DNA of 64,000 bases from Rhizobium ruizarguesonis. Its GTDB lineage: Bacteria > Pseudomonadota > Alphaproteobacteria > Rhizobiales > Rhizobiaceae. A program made the position numbers and the translations under genes. The notes beneath the pieces were generated by a model. That model was not told the origin of the DNA. It did no database searches and was given only the letters and a program-made list of their open reading frames with translations. The stretch lies in contig NZ_PQIG01000090.1 of assembly GCF_012349115.1 (NCBI RefSeq), positions 1 through 64,000 on the forward strand. Direction: 5' to 3'. This document shows, in pieces, positions 44,743 to 53,722 of this stretch (positions are counted from its first letter, which is position 1; every line of letters starts with the position of its first letter).

Positions 44743-45132
44743 ATGATCAGGCCATGGCCCCTACTTGTTGACCATATTCGCAGCGCGCGAGGACGTTCGG
44801 AGGACGAAAAATTCTCGTCGGCCTTGCAGGGTGTTGAGCAACTTGCCGATTTCATCTCTCGAAGTTCGCTTCGGGATGCGCTGTTCGGATGGACATCGAT
44901 GGCTGATCTATGCGTCCAACAAACCGACCATGCCCCTCCCTCAGTGGCCTACCTTCGGATTTCAGCGCAATCATCGGGCCTGATCGAGTTTCGCTATATC
45001 GACACGAATGTGGAACGCCGGCAATGGACGCGGACGGAAACGCCTGAACGAGCTGCTCGCAGGCTTAGGACCTTCTTAGACCAACTTCATTGGGTTTCAG
45101 GTCCTGACAGCTTTGCTGCCATCCCGAACTAA
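44743..45132 (+). CDS. Hypothetical protein, 129 residues
   Basis: A cytoplasmic protein with a helical start (LLVDHIRSARG) and a C-terminal segment of mixed strands and helix (VAYLRISAQSSGLIEFRYIDTN, TPERAARRLRTFLDQLHW). A short upstream region and no obvious ribosome binding site make this less secure, but amino-acid use is coherent along its length. No family is recognised. It faces the ABC permease gene across about 125 bases. Confidence 0.5.
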   Translation: MIRPWPLLVDHIRSARGRSEDEKFSSALQGVEQLADFISRSSLRDALFGWTSMADLCVQQTDHAPPSVAYLRISAQSSGLIEFRYIDTNVERRQWTRTETPERAARRLRTFLDQLHWVSGPDSFAAIPN

Positions 45133-45258
45133 GAGTTTGCGGCCTGGTCATCCAAACTCGCATTGGCCATCCCGCCTTCAATCAGCCAATCGGCGCTATG
45201 CAAAGCGCAAATCTGGTGATCTGGAATATCATCGATCAAAGAAAGCGCCCGACGCGCT

Positions 45259-45951
45259 TTAGGCCCATACCCTCAGAGCCCGTTCCATCCGGTCGGCGGC
45301 GTATGTGACGAGATAGGCGATCACCATGTAGATGACGACCGCGATCAGGAAGGCTTCGAGATAGTAGAAGTTCAGCGCCGCGGTCAGCTGCGACTGGGCG
45401 AAGATGTCGACGACCTCGATCGCAAATCCCAGCGACAGCGCCTTCATGATCACCATGATGGAGTTGGCGAGATCGGGGATGGCCGCGACGATGACCTGAG
45501 GCAGCATCACCCGGCGGAACAGCTGGCTGCGCTTGTAGCCTAGGGAGTAGGCCGCATCGGCCTGACCGTTGTCGAAGGAGTTGAGTGCCCCCTTCACGAC
45601 TTCAGCCTGGAAGGCTGCGACGCAGGCGGTCAGGGCGACGATGAGCGTGATCCAGTTCGGCGTCGAGTGACCGTTATAGTCGATGCCGACGAGCGAGGTC
45701 AGGAACTGCAGCGTCGGCGGCAGGCCGTAATAGGCGAGGAAGATCACGATGACCATCGGAACGCCCTTGAAGACGACCTTGTAGGCGACGACCAGTTCCC
45801 GAAGCAGCGGGACCCGCCGATATTCCACCATCGCGAAAAGGCTGCCGACGATCGTAGAGAAGACGAAGATTCCAAGCGCCATGGCGAGCGTCACCGGGAC
45901 CGCGCCGAGGATATCCCAGAGATCGGGAAGAAGGACTTCGGAATCGAACAT
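45259..45951 (-). CDS. Amino-acid-type ABC transporter permease
   Basis: A 230-residue inner-membrane permease of the HisM/GltK family. It has a conserved EAA region (SLGYKRSQLFRRVMLPQVIVAAIPDLANSIMVIMKALSLGFAI) and about five spans. It is the last of six minus-strand genes that form one operon. It pairs with the other permease 20 bases upstream and with the ATPase and binding protein. Substrate unknown. Confidence 0.9.
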   Translation of the reverse strand: MFDSEVLLPDLWDILGAVPVTLAMALGIFVFSTIVGSLFAMVEYRRVPLLRELVVAYKVVFKGVPMVIVIFLAYYGLPPTLQFLTSLVGIDYNGHSTPNWITLIVALTACVAAFQAEVVKGALNSFDNGQADAAYSLGYKRSQLFRRVMLPQVIVAAIPDLANSIMVIMKALSLGFAIEVVDIFAQSQLTAALNFYYLEAFLIAVVIYMVIAYLVTYAADRMERALRVWA

Positions 45952-45970
45952 GTGATGACCTCCTATTCGA

Positions 45971-46678
45971 TCAGACGCTTGCCATCATGGTGGCCTTGGC
46001 CGGTGCGGTATTGGGCGCGAATTTTGCGTTTCGCGTTTCGAAAAAGCGCACGACGATCCATGCCACGAGGCATAGCAGCGAATAGATCACCGCCAGCACA
46101 AGGTAGGTCTCGAACTGGTACTGGTTGTAGTCGCGCTCCATGACCAGATGGGCGGTCGCCATGACATCCGCGGCGCCGATGTACATCACGAGTGCAACGT
46201 TGTGGATGAGGTAGATGATCGAGTTGCCGTAACCTGGCAGGGCGATGTGCACGGCCTGGGGTCCGACGACCCGAAGGATCTTCTGAAGGAAGGTGTATCC
46301 GAGACTGTCCGCAGCATCGTGCTGGCCGCGTTCGACGGCGAGGTAGGCTGGCCGCAGAACCTCGGAAAGATAGCCTCCATGGTAGAGGCTGAGGCCGACG
46401 ATCGCCGCGACGTTCGGGGACACGAAATCCTCGACCTCGAACAGAGCGACGACCAGCGGCAGTCCGTAGAAGGCGACGAACAACTGGAGCACGACGGGGA
46501 CGCTCCGGGCATAGGACACGTAGAGGTCAGCCAGTTGGCTGACAACCGGTATCCTGCGCACCCGGAACGTCGTCGTTATCAAGGCCAGCAGGAAGCCGGC
46601 GATCATGGCCGTGAACGTGATCGCAAGCGTCAGCGGCAGCGCCGAGAGCAGCTCAGGGATCATGATGGATAGGTCCAC
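45971..46678 (-). CDS. Amino-acid-type ABC transporter permease
   Basis: A 235-residue permease of the HisQ/HisM family with five membrane spans and the coupling loop DSLGYTFLQKILRVVGPQAVHIALPGYGNSIIYL. AAGGAG precedes a GTG start at 46678; an ATG at 46663 is an alternative. The frame is open further upstream with no coding character. It is the heterodimer partner of the permease downstream, one gene after the binding protein. Confidence 0.9.
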   Translation of the reverse strand: MDLSIMIPELLSALPLTLAITFTAMIAGFLLALITTTFRVRRIPVVSQLADLYVSYARSVPVVLQLFVAFYGLPLVVALFEVEDFVSPNVAAIVGLSLYHGGYLSEVLRPAYLAVERGQHDAADSLGYTFLQKILRVVGPQAVHIALPGYGNSIIYLIHNVALVMYIGAADVMATAHLVMERDYNQYQFETYLVLAVIYSLLCLVAWIVVRFFETRNAKFAPNTAPAKATMMASV

Positions 46679-46734
46679 TTCGGAACACTCCTTGTTTCGG
46701 TCTTGGGCCTGATCGCCGGTATCGTTGGCCGGCG

Positions 46735-47559
46735 TTACTTCATGTAGGTGGTGATGTCCTCGCCGAACCATTTCTGCGAGAGCTTGGCCAGCGTGCCGTC
46801 GGCCTTGAGCTCCTTCAGAGCCTTGTCGATGTCTGCGGAGAGCGCCTTGTTCTCCTCGGAGCGATGGATCAGGACGAAGGTGTTATTGATCGCAACCGGC
46901 TCGCTCGCCTTGACCTCGAGCTTCTGCTGGTCGATGACCGTCTGCTCGCCGAGGTTCGACGGCAGAACCAGCGCGTCGTATTTGCCGTTCTCGACCTCTT
47001 TCAGGCGATCCGGATAGGGAATGCCGGCGCTGGACGCGGTGATCTCGATTTTGGAGTCGGGGTTCTTTTCCTGCCAGGCAGTGGCGAATTTGTAGATGCC
47101 GCCGCCGGCCGTCACCGGCACGATCTTCTTGCCGACGAGATCCTTCATCTCGTTGATGCCGCTGTCCTTGCGGCTGTAGATCTTGATCAGGCTGGCGCCG
47201 ATCGGGCTCTCCGGAATGAGGAACTGCTTTTCGCGAGCGGGCGCCCGGTAGTAGCCGCCGGTCGCGATGTCGTACTTGCCGGTGGCAAGGCCGGTCTCCT
47301 GAGCGATGTCGGCAGCACCCTCCATCTCGAATTTGTACTGCGGCAGCTTGGCGTTGATCGCCTTCAGCACGTCGGGCTCGTAACCCTGCGGCTCGACGCC
47401 GATGGCACCCCAGGAGAGCGGCTTGGATTCGGCAGCCGTCGCGATCTTGACGGTGCGCACGTCCTCGGCATGCGATACGCCTGCGGTTGCGAGGGCAAAG
47501 GCAACGCCGGCGACAGCGAGGCCGAAGCTGCGGCGGGAAGTCGACTTGATGGAAGACAT
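46735..47559 (-). CDS. ABC transporter substrate-binding protein
   Basis: A 274-residue periplasmic binding protein of the polar amino acid (SBP_bac_3) family. The signal peptide is of the twin-arginine-like type (SRRSFGLAVAGVAF), cut near SHA. The mature fold has ATAAESKPLSWGA, PQGYEPDVLKAINAK, DIATGGYYRAPAREKQF and the C-terminal LKELKADGTLAKLSQKWFGED. The ligand is not typical: the first loop has PLSWGAIGVEPQGYEPD in place of the usual amino-acid motif. The start at 47559 has AAAGAAAGG at good distance. Lies between the ATPase and permease genes. Confidence 0.9.
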   Translation of the reverse strand: MSSIKSTSRRSFGLAVAGVAFALATAGVSHAEDVRTVKIATAAESKPLSWGAIGVEPQGYEPDVLKAINAKLPQYKFEMEGAADIAQETGLATGKYDIATGGYYRAPAREKQFLIPESPIGASLIKIYSRKDSGINEMKDLVGKKIVPVTAGGGIYKFATAWQEKNPDSKIEITASSAGIPYPDRLKEVENGKYDALVLPSNLGEQTVIDQQKLEVKASEPVAINNTFVLIHRSEENKALSADIDKALKELKADGTLAKLSQKWFGEDITTYMK

Positions 47560-47575
47560 GTCAGGCATCCTTTCT

Positions 47576-48316
47576 TTACTGTATCGAGTGTTCGGAATTC
47601 AGGAACTGGGCAAGGCGCGGGTTGGAGGGCGTGTCGAAGATCTCGGCAGGGCTGCCTTGAGCGGCGACGACGCCCCGATCCATGAAGACGATGCGGTTCG
47701 AGATATTCTTTGCGAACTGCATCTCGTGGGTGACGAGGAGCGAGGTGATGCCTGACGACGTGACGTCCCTGATCACCTTCAAAACCTCGCCGACGAGTTC
47801 GGGGTCCAGCGACGACGTCGGTTCGTCGAAGAGCATCACATCCGGCTTGACGGCCAGCGCCCGCGCAATGCCGGTCCGCTGCAGCTGGCCGCCGGAAAGC
47901 TGGGACGGGTAGCTGTCGACCTTGTTCGAAAGGCCGACCCGCTCAAGCTCCTGCAAAGCGATCGAACGCGCCTCGTCCTTCGACTTGCGCTGCACGACCA
48001 CGAGCGGATCCATCACATTCTGAATGACGGTCATGTTCTTGAAGACGTTGAACTGCTGGAAGACCATCGCCGTCCGCAGCCGGATCGCCTGGACCGCGGT
48101 GTTGTCCGGTTTCCGGTAATCCATCCTGACCTGATCGAAGGCGATCGTGCCGGAGGCGGGCTTCGCCAGATAGTTGATGCACTTCAGCAATGTCGTCTTG
48201 CCGGTGCCGCTCGGGCCGATGATCGACACCACGTCGCCGCGGTTCACCGAGAGATCGACGCCGTTGAGGACCTGGGTGTTTCCGTAGGACAGCTTTAGGT
48301 TTTTGATCTCAAGCAT
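47576..48316 (-). CDS. Amino-acid-type ABC transporter ATPase
   Basis: A 246-residue ATPase of the GlnQ/HisP class: Walker A GPSGTGKTT, Q-loop VFQQFNVFKNMTV, signature LSGGQLQRTGIAR, Walker B VMLFDEPTSSLD and the D- and H-loop LLVTHEMQFAK. The start ATG at 48316 overlaps the last 8 bases of the monooxygenase gene, so the enzyme and its transporter are coupled. The open frame reaches 48475, but the extra part is only a shadow of the monooxygenase. Confidence 0.94.
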   Translation of the reverse strand: MLEIKNLKLSYGNTQVLNGVDLSVNRGDVVSIIGPSGTGKTTLLKCINYLAKPASGTIAFDQVRMDYRKPDNTAVQAIRLRTAMVFQQFNVFKNMTVIQNVMDPLVVVQRKSKDEARSIALQELERVGLSNKVDSYPSQLSGGQLQRTGIARALAVKPDVMLFDEPTSSLDPELVGEVLKVIRDVTSSGITSLLVTHEMQFAKNISNRIVFMDRGVVAAQGSPAEIFDTPSNPRLAQFLNSEHSIQ

Positions 48317-49799
48317 TTCGGGTCGGTGTCCTTTCGGCAGATAGGTCGGAAAACGTCGCGGTCTCGTCGTCGGCCCACTCGTCTCCGAGCAATTCGGGCG
48401 TGTCGAAGGCCTGGAGATCGGCGAAATGACGCTCGCGGTCGGCGATGAACAACGCCCTGACGATGCCGCGCGCAAGCCGGTCGGCGCCTTCGCTGATTGC
48501 GGGAATGTCGCCCGTGAGCTTGCCGTGGCTGAGCGTCGCCGGGAAGTTGAAGCAGTGGATGCGGGCCAGCGCCGGGCAGGCGCCGGGCTCGGCCTCGAGG
48601 AACTCGAACGCGTCGCCGAGGTCGGGTGAGGTTTCCAGCTCGTCGTTTCGCATGTCCGGGGGCACGGGGAAGCGGTCGCGCCAGAGGCGGATATGGGATG
48701 CGACGGCGGCGAGTTCCGGCCGGTTTGTCAGCTCGACCTTGAAGCCGGTGCCGAAGATCAGGAAATCGACGGGATAGCTGCCTTTCGGCGTGGTCACAAC
48801 GATATGGTCGCCTTGCTGCTGCAATCGATCGATCGGGCTCTTCAGATGGAGATGGGCCTGCGGGAATGCGCTGACACGCAGGACGCTCGGGCGCGGAGGC
48901 GGCGTCTGCGAGCGCATGGCATAGTCGAGAAAGCGCCACTTCCAGTCATCCGGCAGACCGGCAAAGCCGTGCACCACGCCCTGGCTGCCGATGCCGGTGA
49001 ATTTGTTGATCCGAGGCAGGTCGGTCCTGCGCACGAACAGGTCAAGCCGGGCGGCGCCTGCCTCGAGCGCGGTGGCGGCGTTGTCCATCGCCGAGGCGCC
49101 GGCTCCGACGACCCCGACCCGCTTGCCGCGCAATGCGGCGAAGTCGATTTCGTCGGCGGTATGAGCCCAGAACTTGCGCTCGATGCCGTGGGCGATCGAC
49201 GGTACGAAGGGACCGCCGAGGCCGTCGCGGCCCGTTGCCAGCACCACATGGCGCGCGATCGTCGTTTCGGACCGGCCATCATGACGGCAGACGACTTCGA
49301 GCAGGCCGTCGGCGCGCGGACGAATGGCATCGACGGCGACCCCATTGCGCACCGGCAGGTCAAGCACGCGCCGGTACCAGACCAGGTAGTCCATCCATGT
49401 CTCACGCGGCGCCCGGTCGAGCGCGACCCAGGCATCGCGGCCATGACGCGCCTCGTAATAGGCGCGGAACGTCAGCGCCGGCAGGCCCATTGCCGGCCCG
49501 GTCAGTTGCTTGGGGGAGCGAAGGGTTCGCATCCTGGCGAAGGTGACCCACGGACCCTCGCTTCCGGCAGGCGCCTTGTCGAGAAGGATGTGGTTGGCCA
49601 CGCCGAGCCGCTTCAGCATGGCAGAGGCCACGAGCCCGGCCATGCCGGCACCGATGATCACGACGTCGACGACCGCCTGGCCGTCGACGATGCGGGGCGG
49701 AACCCAGGACTTGGCCGGCAGCTCCAGCCAGGCAAGGTCCTGGCGCAGGCGTGCCTCGAGCGCTTCGAGATTGTTCGGAAACGTCGAGAGGTCGCTCAT
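48309..49799 (-). CDS. FAD-dependent monooxygenase of the CzcO/FMO type
   Basis: A 496-residue flavoprotein. The FAD-binding Rossmann motif GAGMAGLVASAMLKR is near residue 51, and the NADPH-binding motif is VGVVGAGASAMDNAATAL (about 235). The intermediate FGTGFKVEL motif is typical of flavin monooxygenases. A 45-residue N-terminal extension precedes the FAD site. It probably hydroxylates or oxidises the compound imported by the overlapping ABC genes. Its start overlaps the LysR stop (ATGA) and its end overlaps the ATPase start. Confidence 0.9.
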   Translation of the reverse strand: MSDLSTFPNNLEALEARLRQDLAWLELPAKSWVPPRIVDGQAVVDVVIIGAGMAGLVASAMLKRLGVANHILLDKAPAGSEGPWVTFARMRTLRSPKQLTGPAMGLPALTFRAYYEARHGRDAWVALDRAPRETWMDYLVWYRRVLDLPVRNGVAVDAIRPRADGLLEVVCRHDGRSETTIARHVVLATGRDGLGGPFVPSIAHGIERKFWAHTADEIDFAALRGKRVGVVGAGASAMDNAATALEAGAARLDLFVRRTDLPRINKFTGIGSQGVVHGFAGLPDDWKWRFLDYAMRSQTPPPRPSVLRVSAFPQAHLHLKSPIDRLQQQGDHIVVTTPKGSYPVDFLIFGTGFKVELTNRPELAAVASHIRLWRDRFPVPPDMRNDELETSPDLGDAFEFLEAEPGACPALARIHCFNFPATLSHGKLTGDIPAISEGADRLARGIVRALFIADRERHFADLQAFDTPELLGDEWADDETATFSDLSAERTPTRNA

Positions 49800-50785
49800 G
49801 ACGGCACGTCCTCGGTCATCGGGCTACCGCCGTAGACAGTGTCGGCCAATGCTTCGACGCCGCCTGCGTCATGCAGCCGGCAACCGGGCATCGCGAGCGC
49901 CACGGCGCGGGCCGCATCGATCACGGCGGCGACCGTCGGGGTCAGCGGCATCGCGGCAGGCGAGATGGCACCGAACAGGAAGGGGATAGTGTGGTCGAGG
50001 ACGCGCATCACGATCCCCTCGAGCGGAACCCCGCAGACCGTCGCCGGCTCGACGATGGCGACGCCCAGTCCGGCCCGGACCATCGTCAGGGCCGTCAGCG
50101 AGGCGTTGACGTCGATCATCCGTTGCGGCGCCACACCCGCCCGCTCCAGGGCCTCGTCGATGCGGTGGCGCAGGCGGTAGGGGTTGGCGAGCGTGATGAT
50201 GCGGCGCTCGGCGAGATCGGAGAGACGCACCACGTCATCATTGGCGAGCGGATCGTTGGCGGCGAGAGCGACGACACACGACGCTTCGGCAATCCAGTGC
50301 ACGTCGAGGCCGGGGTGCTCCAGCGGCAGGCTTGAGATCCCGAAATCCGCCGAGCGGGCGAGCACCGCCTGCACGACGTTCTCTGCCGCCAGCGCCTGCA
50401 CATGGAGATGACGCGGTATCAGGTCCGGCGCGACGGCCGAAATCGCCTGCGGCAGAACGCCGGCCGCAAGCGACGGCGTGGCGGCAATTGTCAGCGACGG
50501 CGGCTCGTCGAGGCCGATGGCATTCGCCCGCTCGCGGATGTGGGCGAGGCTCGCAAGATGGCGCTCCACTTCGGCGTGAAAGAGCAGACCGCGCGCGGTC
50601 GGGCTGATCCGCGGGCCGCTTCGATGCAGCAGCGCATAACCGATATCGGCTTCCAGATCCTGGATCAGCCGCGTTACGGCCGGCTGCGACCGGCCGAGCA
50701 GTCGCGCCGCCCCCGTCACGCTGCCGGCGGACATCACCGCCGCGAAGGCTTCAAGCTGCCGGATATCGAAAGAGTTAGAATGCAT
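49796..50785 (-). CDS. LysR-family regulator heading the monooxygenase/ABC operon
   Basis: A 329-residue LysR-type activator or repressor. The helix-turn-helix is at about 6-65 (IRQLEAFAAVMSAGSVTGAARLLGRSQPAVTRLIQDLE) and the inducer-binding domain follows. It is the first gene of the six-gene minus-strand operon and is divergent from the TTG-started carboxymuconolactone-decarboxylase gene at 50955. It probably controls both transcription units from the shared 170-base region. The ATG at 50785 is preferred to 50797. Confidence 0.92.
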   Translation of the reverse strand: MHSNSFDIRQLEAFAAVMSAGSVTGAARLLGRSQPAVTRLIQDLEADIGYALLHRSGPRISPTARGLLFHAEVERHLASLAHIRERANAIGLDEPPSLTIAATPSLAAGVLPQAISAVAPDLIPRHLHVQALAAENVVQAVLARSADFGISSLPLEHPGLDVHWIAEASCVVALAANDPLANDDVVRLSDLAERRIITLANPYRLRHRIDEALERAGVAPQRMIDVNASLTALTMVRAGLGVAIVEPATVCGVPLEGIVMRVLDHTIPFLFGAISPAAMPLTPTVAAVIDAARAVALAMPGCRLHDAGGVEALADTVYGGSPMTEDVPS

Positions 50786-50954
50786 AGTGGGCATCAAACA
50801 CTCTCCTTCATGTCAGTAAAGCATGACAATTCTCATTTGACGACTGGCAGTAGATAAAAAATTCACATCAAATGCCGTTTAGCATTCCAGTTTGACATAA
50901 TGACAGGTCGGGCCTACCTAAGACCTATGTCCGCGACGTATTGAGGAGCTTGTT

Positions 50955-51437
50955 TTGACACTCATCGAAACTCTTGCCTCTGTGAGGCCGGGTTCCGCGC
51001 TCGCGGAAGCCATGGGCAAACGCGCCGAGATCCTGCGCCTCAGTGAAGCGGCCCACGACGCAGTGCTTCTGCCACGCGATCCCGGCGGACTGTCGCACGG
51101 CCTGAGGGCGGCACTCGCCGCCCGCATGGCGCGCCACAACCGCAGCCCGGCGCTCGCAAGCCATTACGACGGGCTCGTTGCCCGCGCCGACGAACCGGCG
51201 ACAGCCTTGCTCGCCGAGCCGGACACGAACGTGTCGGATCCGCGTACCGCCGAGATCGTTCGCCATGCCGACCGGCTCACGGTCGCGCCGCGCGATGCGA
51301 CGCGCGCCCATGTGGAGGCATTGCGCCAGGTCGGCGTGACCGACGCCGACATCGTCCGGCTCGCGGAGCTTGCGGCTTTCGTCAATTACCAGGTGCGGGT
51401 TCTCGCCGGCCTGAAGCTGCTGGGAGAAATACGATGA
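50955..51437 (+). CDS. CMD-domain protein, Avi_7170-like
   Basis: A 160-residue protein starting with TTG at 50955 after GAGGAG. It contains the carboxymuconolactone-decarboxylase-like helices (HGLRAALAARMARHNRS, HVEALRQVGVTDADIVRLAELAAFVNYQVRVLAG) but has no cysteine at all, so it lacks the CxxC redox site of AhpD. Its 3' end overlaps the next gene by four bases (ATGA). The pair recalls the Avi_7170/Avi_7169 protein families, which occur together in some rhizobia. Role unknown; likely a partner subunit. Confidence 0.83.
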   Translation: MTLIETLASVRPGSALAEAMGKRAEILRLSEAAHDAVLLPRDPGGLSHGLRAALAARMARHNRSPALASHYDGLVARADEPATALLAEPDTNVSDPRTAEIVRHADRLTVAPRDATRAHVEALRQVGVTDADIVRLAELAAFVNYQVRVLAGLKLLGEIR

Positions 51438-52009
51438 GCGAGGTCGTCCACACCTTCACCACCACGGTGCCGCGCTGGCAGCCCTATGTCGTTCCGGTCG
51501 ATTTCGCGACCGCCACCGACGAGCAGCATGCAGCAATGCAGACGACGCCGTCGAACAAGGGCATCTCGCCCTATGTGCTGACCCTGGCGCACGATCCCGA
51601 GACGCTCGCGGTCCGCTCGCCGCTGTTCAATCTGATCATGTACGGCAAGGACGGACTGGCGGCCAGCGAGCGCGAACTGGGTGCCGTCGCCGCCTCAGTC
51701 GTCAACCGCTGCGTCTACTGCGCCGCCGTCCATGCATCGCGGTTCAACAACCTGACAAAACGCACGGATGTCATCGAAGCCGTGTTCGCCGATGGTCTCG
51801 AGGCGACGCTCGACGAGCACCTCCAGGAAATCTTCAACTTTTCGGCCCGACTGTCGACCACGCCGCCCGAGGCGGTCGCGGCCGACGCGCAGGCGCTGGC
51901 GGACGTCGGGCTCGACGAGTTGGAGGCTCTCGATCTCGTCCTCTCGTCGGCGATCTTCGGCTGGGCGAACCGCCTGATGCATACGCTCGGCGAGCCGATG
52001 AAGGACTGA
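51434..52009 (+). CDS. Alkylhydroperoxidase-domain protein, Avi_7169-like
   Basis: A 191-residue AhpD-fold protein with the redox motif CVYCAAVHA (Cys at about 94 and 97 with the downstream His) in the context ASVVNRCVYCAAVH. The N-terminal half (VVPVDFATATDEQHAAMQ) precedes the core. AhpD-type proteins use the CxxC to reduce peroxides or act on small substrates. Coupled to the cysteine-free CMD gene upstream, which is divergent from the LysR operon. Substrate is unknown but probably shared with the flavin monooxygenase. Confidence 0.87.
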   Translation: MSEVVHTFTTTVPRWQPYVVPVDFATATDEQHAAMQTTPSNKGISPYVLTLAHDPETLAVRSPLFNLIMYGKDGLAASERELGAVAASVVNRCVYCAAVHASRFNNLTKRTDVIEAVFADGLEATLDEHLQEIFNFSARLSTTPPEAVAADAQALADVGLDELEALDLVLSSAIFGWANRLMHTLGEPMKD

Positions 52010-52134
52010 AGCGCATGACACGCTTTAGATCTTTGGTTTTCCGCATGTCGTTTTGCGCGAAATGCTTTGGCGCATTTTCTGTCGCTGGACGACAAATGGC
52101 ATGATGTGTCAAAAGAAGCCCGCCGCATGTCAGC

Positions 52135-52734
52135 GTGGAGACAATCTTGGGACTTCGGGAAGATAAGAAGGATCGCACGCGAGCCCAACTGCTCGAGGCC
52201 GCGTTGGACCTGATCCACAAGCGCGGATTCGAGGAAACGACGGTCGCCGATATCGCGGCCGCCGTCAGCGTTTCGCCCCGCACCCTGCTTCGCTATTTCC
52301 CGACAAAGGAAGATGTGATCGTCAGCTGGGTGCAGGATGGCATGACGATCGTCCGTGCGGAACTGACGGAGCGGCTCGCGTCGGAACCGCCGGTTGTCGC
52401 ACTTCTTGCTGCCGCGCGGGCGATGCTTTTGGCGTTCGATGAAAAGTCGCGTTTCTTTCTCGCCATCGAGACGGCAATCCGCTCCAACAGGAGCATTTCC
52501 GCGCGAAAAGAACAGATGATCGCCGAACTGATCGACGAAGTCGCCCATATTCTCGCCTCGCCGGACAGGCGGTCTCCGCTCCCGGATGTTGTCGCCTATA
52601 CGGTGGCGGGAACGGTTTTCGCGCTCATTCGGGCATCGATAAACAGCTGGGTGGATGGCGGAGCGGCCATGTCACTTGCCGATCTCTTCGATCGCGCCGC
52701 CAGTATCATCCACTTCGAACAAAATGACACTTAG
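52135..52734 (+). CDS. TetR-family regulator
   Basis: A 199-residue TetR protein: helix-turn-helix at about 12-60 (RAQLLEAALDLIHKRGFEETTVADIAAAVSVSPRTLLRYFPTKED). The start at the GTG 52135 is weak but the conserved region begins soon after, and there is no closer ATG. Its stop codon lies inside a 21-base palindrome that precedes the SDR gene at 52845. It probably represses that SDR and downstream genes. Inducer unknown. Confidence 0.88.
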   Translation: METILGLREDKKDRTRAQLLEAALDLIHKRGFEETTVADIAAAVSVSPRTLLRYFPTKEDVIVSWVQDGMTIVRAELTERLASEPPVVALLAAARAMLLAFDEKSRFFLAIETAIRSNRSISARKEQMIAELIDEVAHILASPDRRSPLPDVVAYTVAGTVFALIRASINSWVDGGAAMSLADLFDRAASIIHFEQNDT

Positions 52735-52742
52735 TGTCATTT
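52722..52742. promoter_or_regulatory. 21-base palindrome straddling the TetR stop codon
   Basis: AAATGACACT-T-AGTGTCATTT, perfect 10-base arms around a single T, with the TetR TAG stop codon at its centre. A TTGACA element follows at 52747. The site lies 100 bases before the SDR gene, the likely regulated gene, and could be the operator of the TetR protein. Confidence 0.7.
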
Positions 52743-52844
52743 GTCGTTGACAGACATAATTTCCCATGCAATTTCACGATGCGTTGCTGAGCAACGTCAT
52801 TGCAAACAGCCTCGCCCTGCGAGCGCGCCTGCTTGGGAGATAGA

Positions 52845-53579
52845 ATGTCCACACATCAAAAGATCGCGCTCGTCACCGGCGCGACCCGCGGCCTTGGTTT
52901 TGAAACGGCTCGCCAGCTCGGCCGGGAAGGCGTGTTCATCCTTCTCGGCGCACGCGATCTTGCCGCAGGCCAAGCAAAGGCCGAAACATTGCGTGCGGAG
53001 GGGTTGGCGGTCGAGGCGATCGAGATCGATCTCAATCGCCCTGAGACGATCGACGCTGCCGCATCATCGATCGACGAACGGTTTGGCAGACTCGACATCC
53101 TGATCAACAATGCGGGAATCCTGCTGCTCGACACCGACGATTTCCCCAGCGTGGCCTCCGTCGAAACCCTGCGTGAATCCTATGAGGTCAATTTCATCGG
53201 AATGGTGATCGTGACCCAGAAACTGTTGCCGCTGATCCGCAAGGCGGCCAGCGGGCGCATCGTCAACCTTTCCAGCAGCGTGGGTTCGCTTTGGTGGACG
53301 GGCGATGCAAACAATCCGTCCCCCGATGTCAAATGGCTTGGCTATGCGGCCTCCAAGGCGGCGGTCAACATGCTGACCGTGCAGCTTGCCCTTGAGCTGA
53401 AAGATACACCGATCAAGGTCAACGCTGTCTGCCCCGGCTATGTCATGACCGAGTTGAACAGAGGCGGCGGCTACATCACGATCGAAGACGGCGTTCGGGC
53501 CCCGGTCAAATATGCCTTGCTGGATGACGCCGGACCGACCGGCCAGTTTTTCAACACCAATGGCCCCATCAACTGGTGA
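52845..53579 (+). CDS. Short-chain dehydrogenase/reductase
   Basis: A 244-residue classical SDR: NAD(P)-binding TGATRGLGFE, the NNAG motif, the catalytic Ser in NLSSSVGS and the YAASK motif (Tyr and Lys). Residues near R after the first glycine motif suggest NADPH preference (inference). It follows the TetR gene and its palindrome; the ATG at 52845 is preferred. It is followed by a SnoaL-like gene 140 bases on. Substrate unknown. Confidence 0.93.
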   Translation: MSTHQKIALVTGATRGLGFETARQLGREGVFILLGARDLAAGQAKAETLRAEGLAVEAIEIDLNRPETIDAAASSIDERFGRLDILINNAGILLLDTDDFPSVASVETLRESYEVNFIGMVIVTQKLLPLIRKAASGRIVNLSSSVGSLWWTGDANNPSPDVKWLGYAASKAAVNMLTVQLALELKDTPIKVNAVCPGYVMTELNRGGGYITIEDGVRAPVKYALLDDAGPTGQFFNTNGPINW

Positions 53580-53722
53580 CGGCCCGCGGCCGGGCGCCTG
53601 ACGACCCGGCCTGAGCAGGACCGTTCAGCAACACGGGGGATGTTGCGTCCTGACGACGCGGCATCCGCCTTTTCGCCGCGATAGTGAATTCGCCCGCCAT
53701 CCCCTTTCAAGGACCATGAGAC

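Noticed and set aside
52051-52078. Weak hairpin with TTTT after the AhpD-like gene
   Set aside because: Stem of only five or six bases with alternative pairings; not enough for a terminator call.
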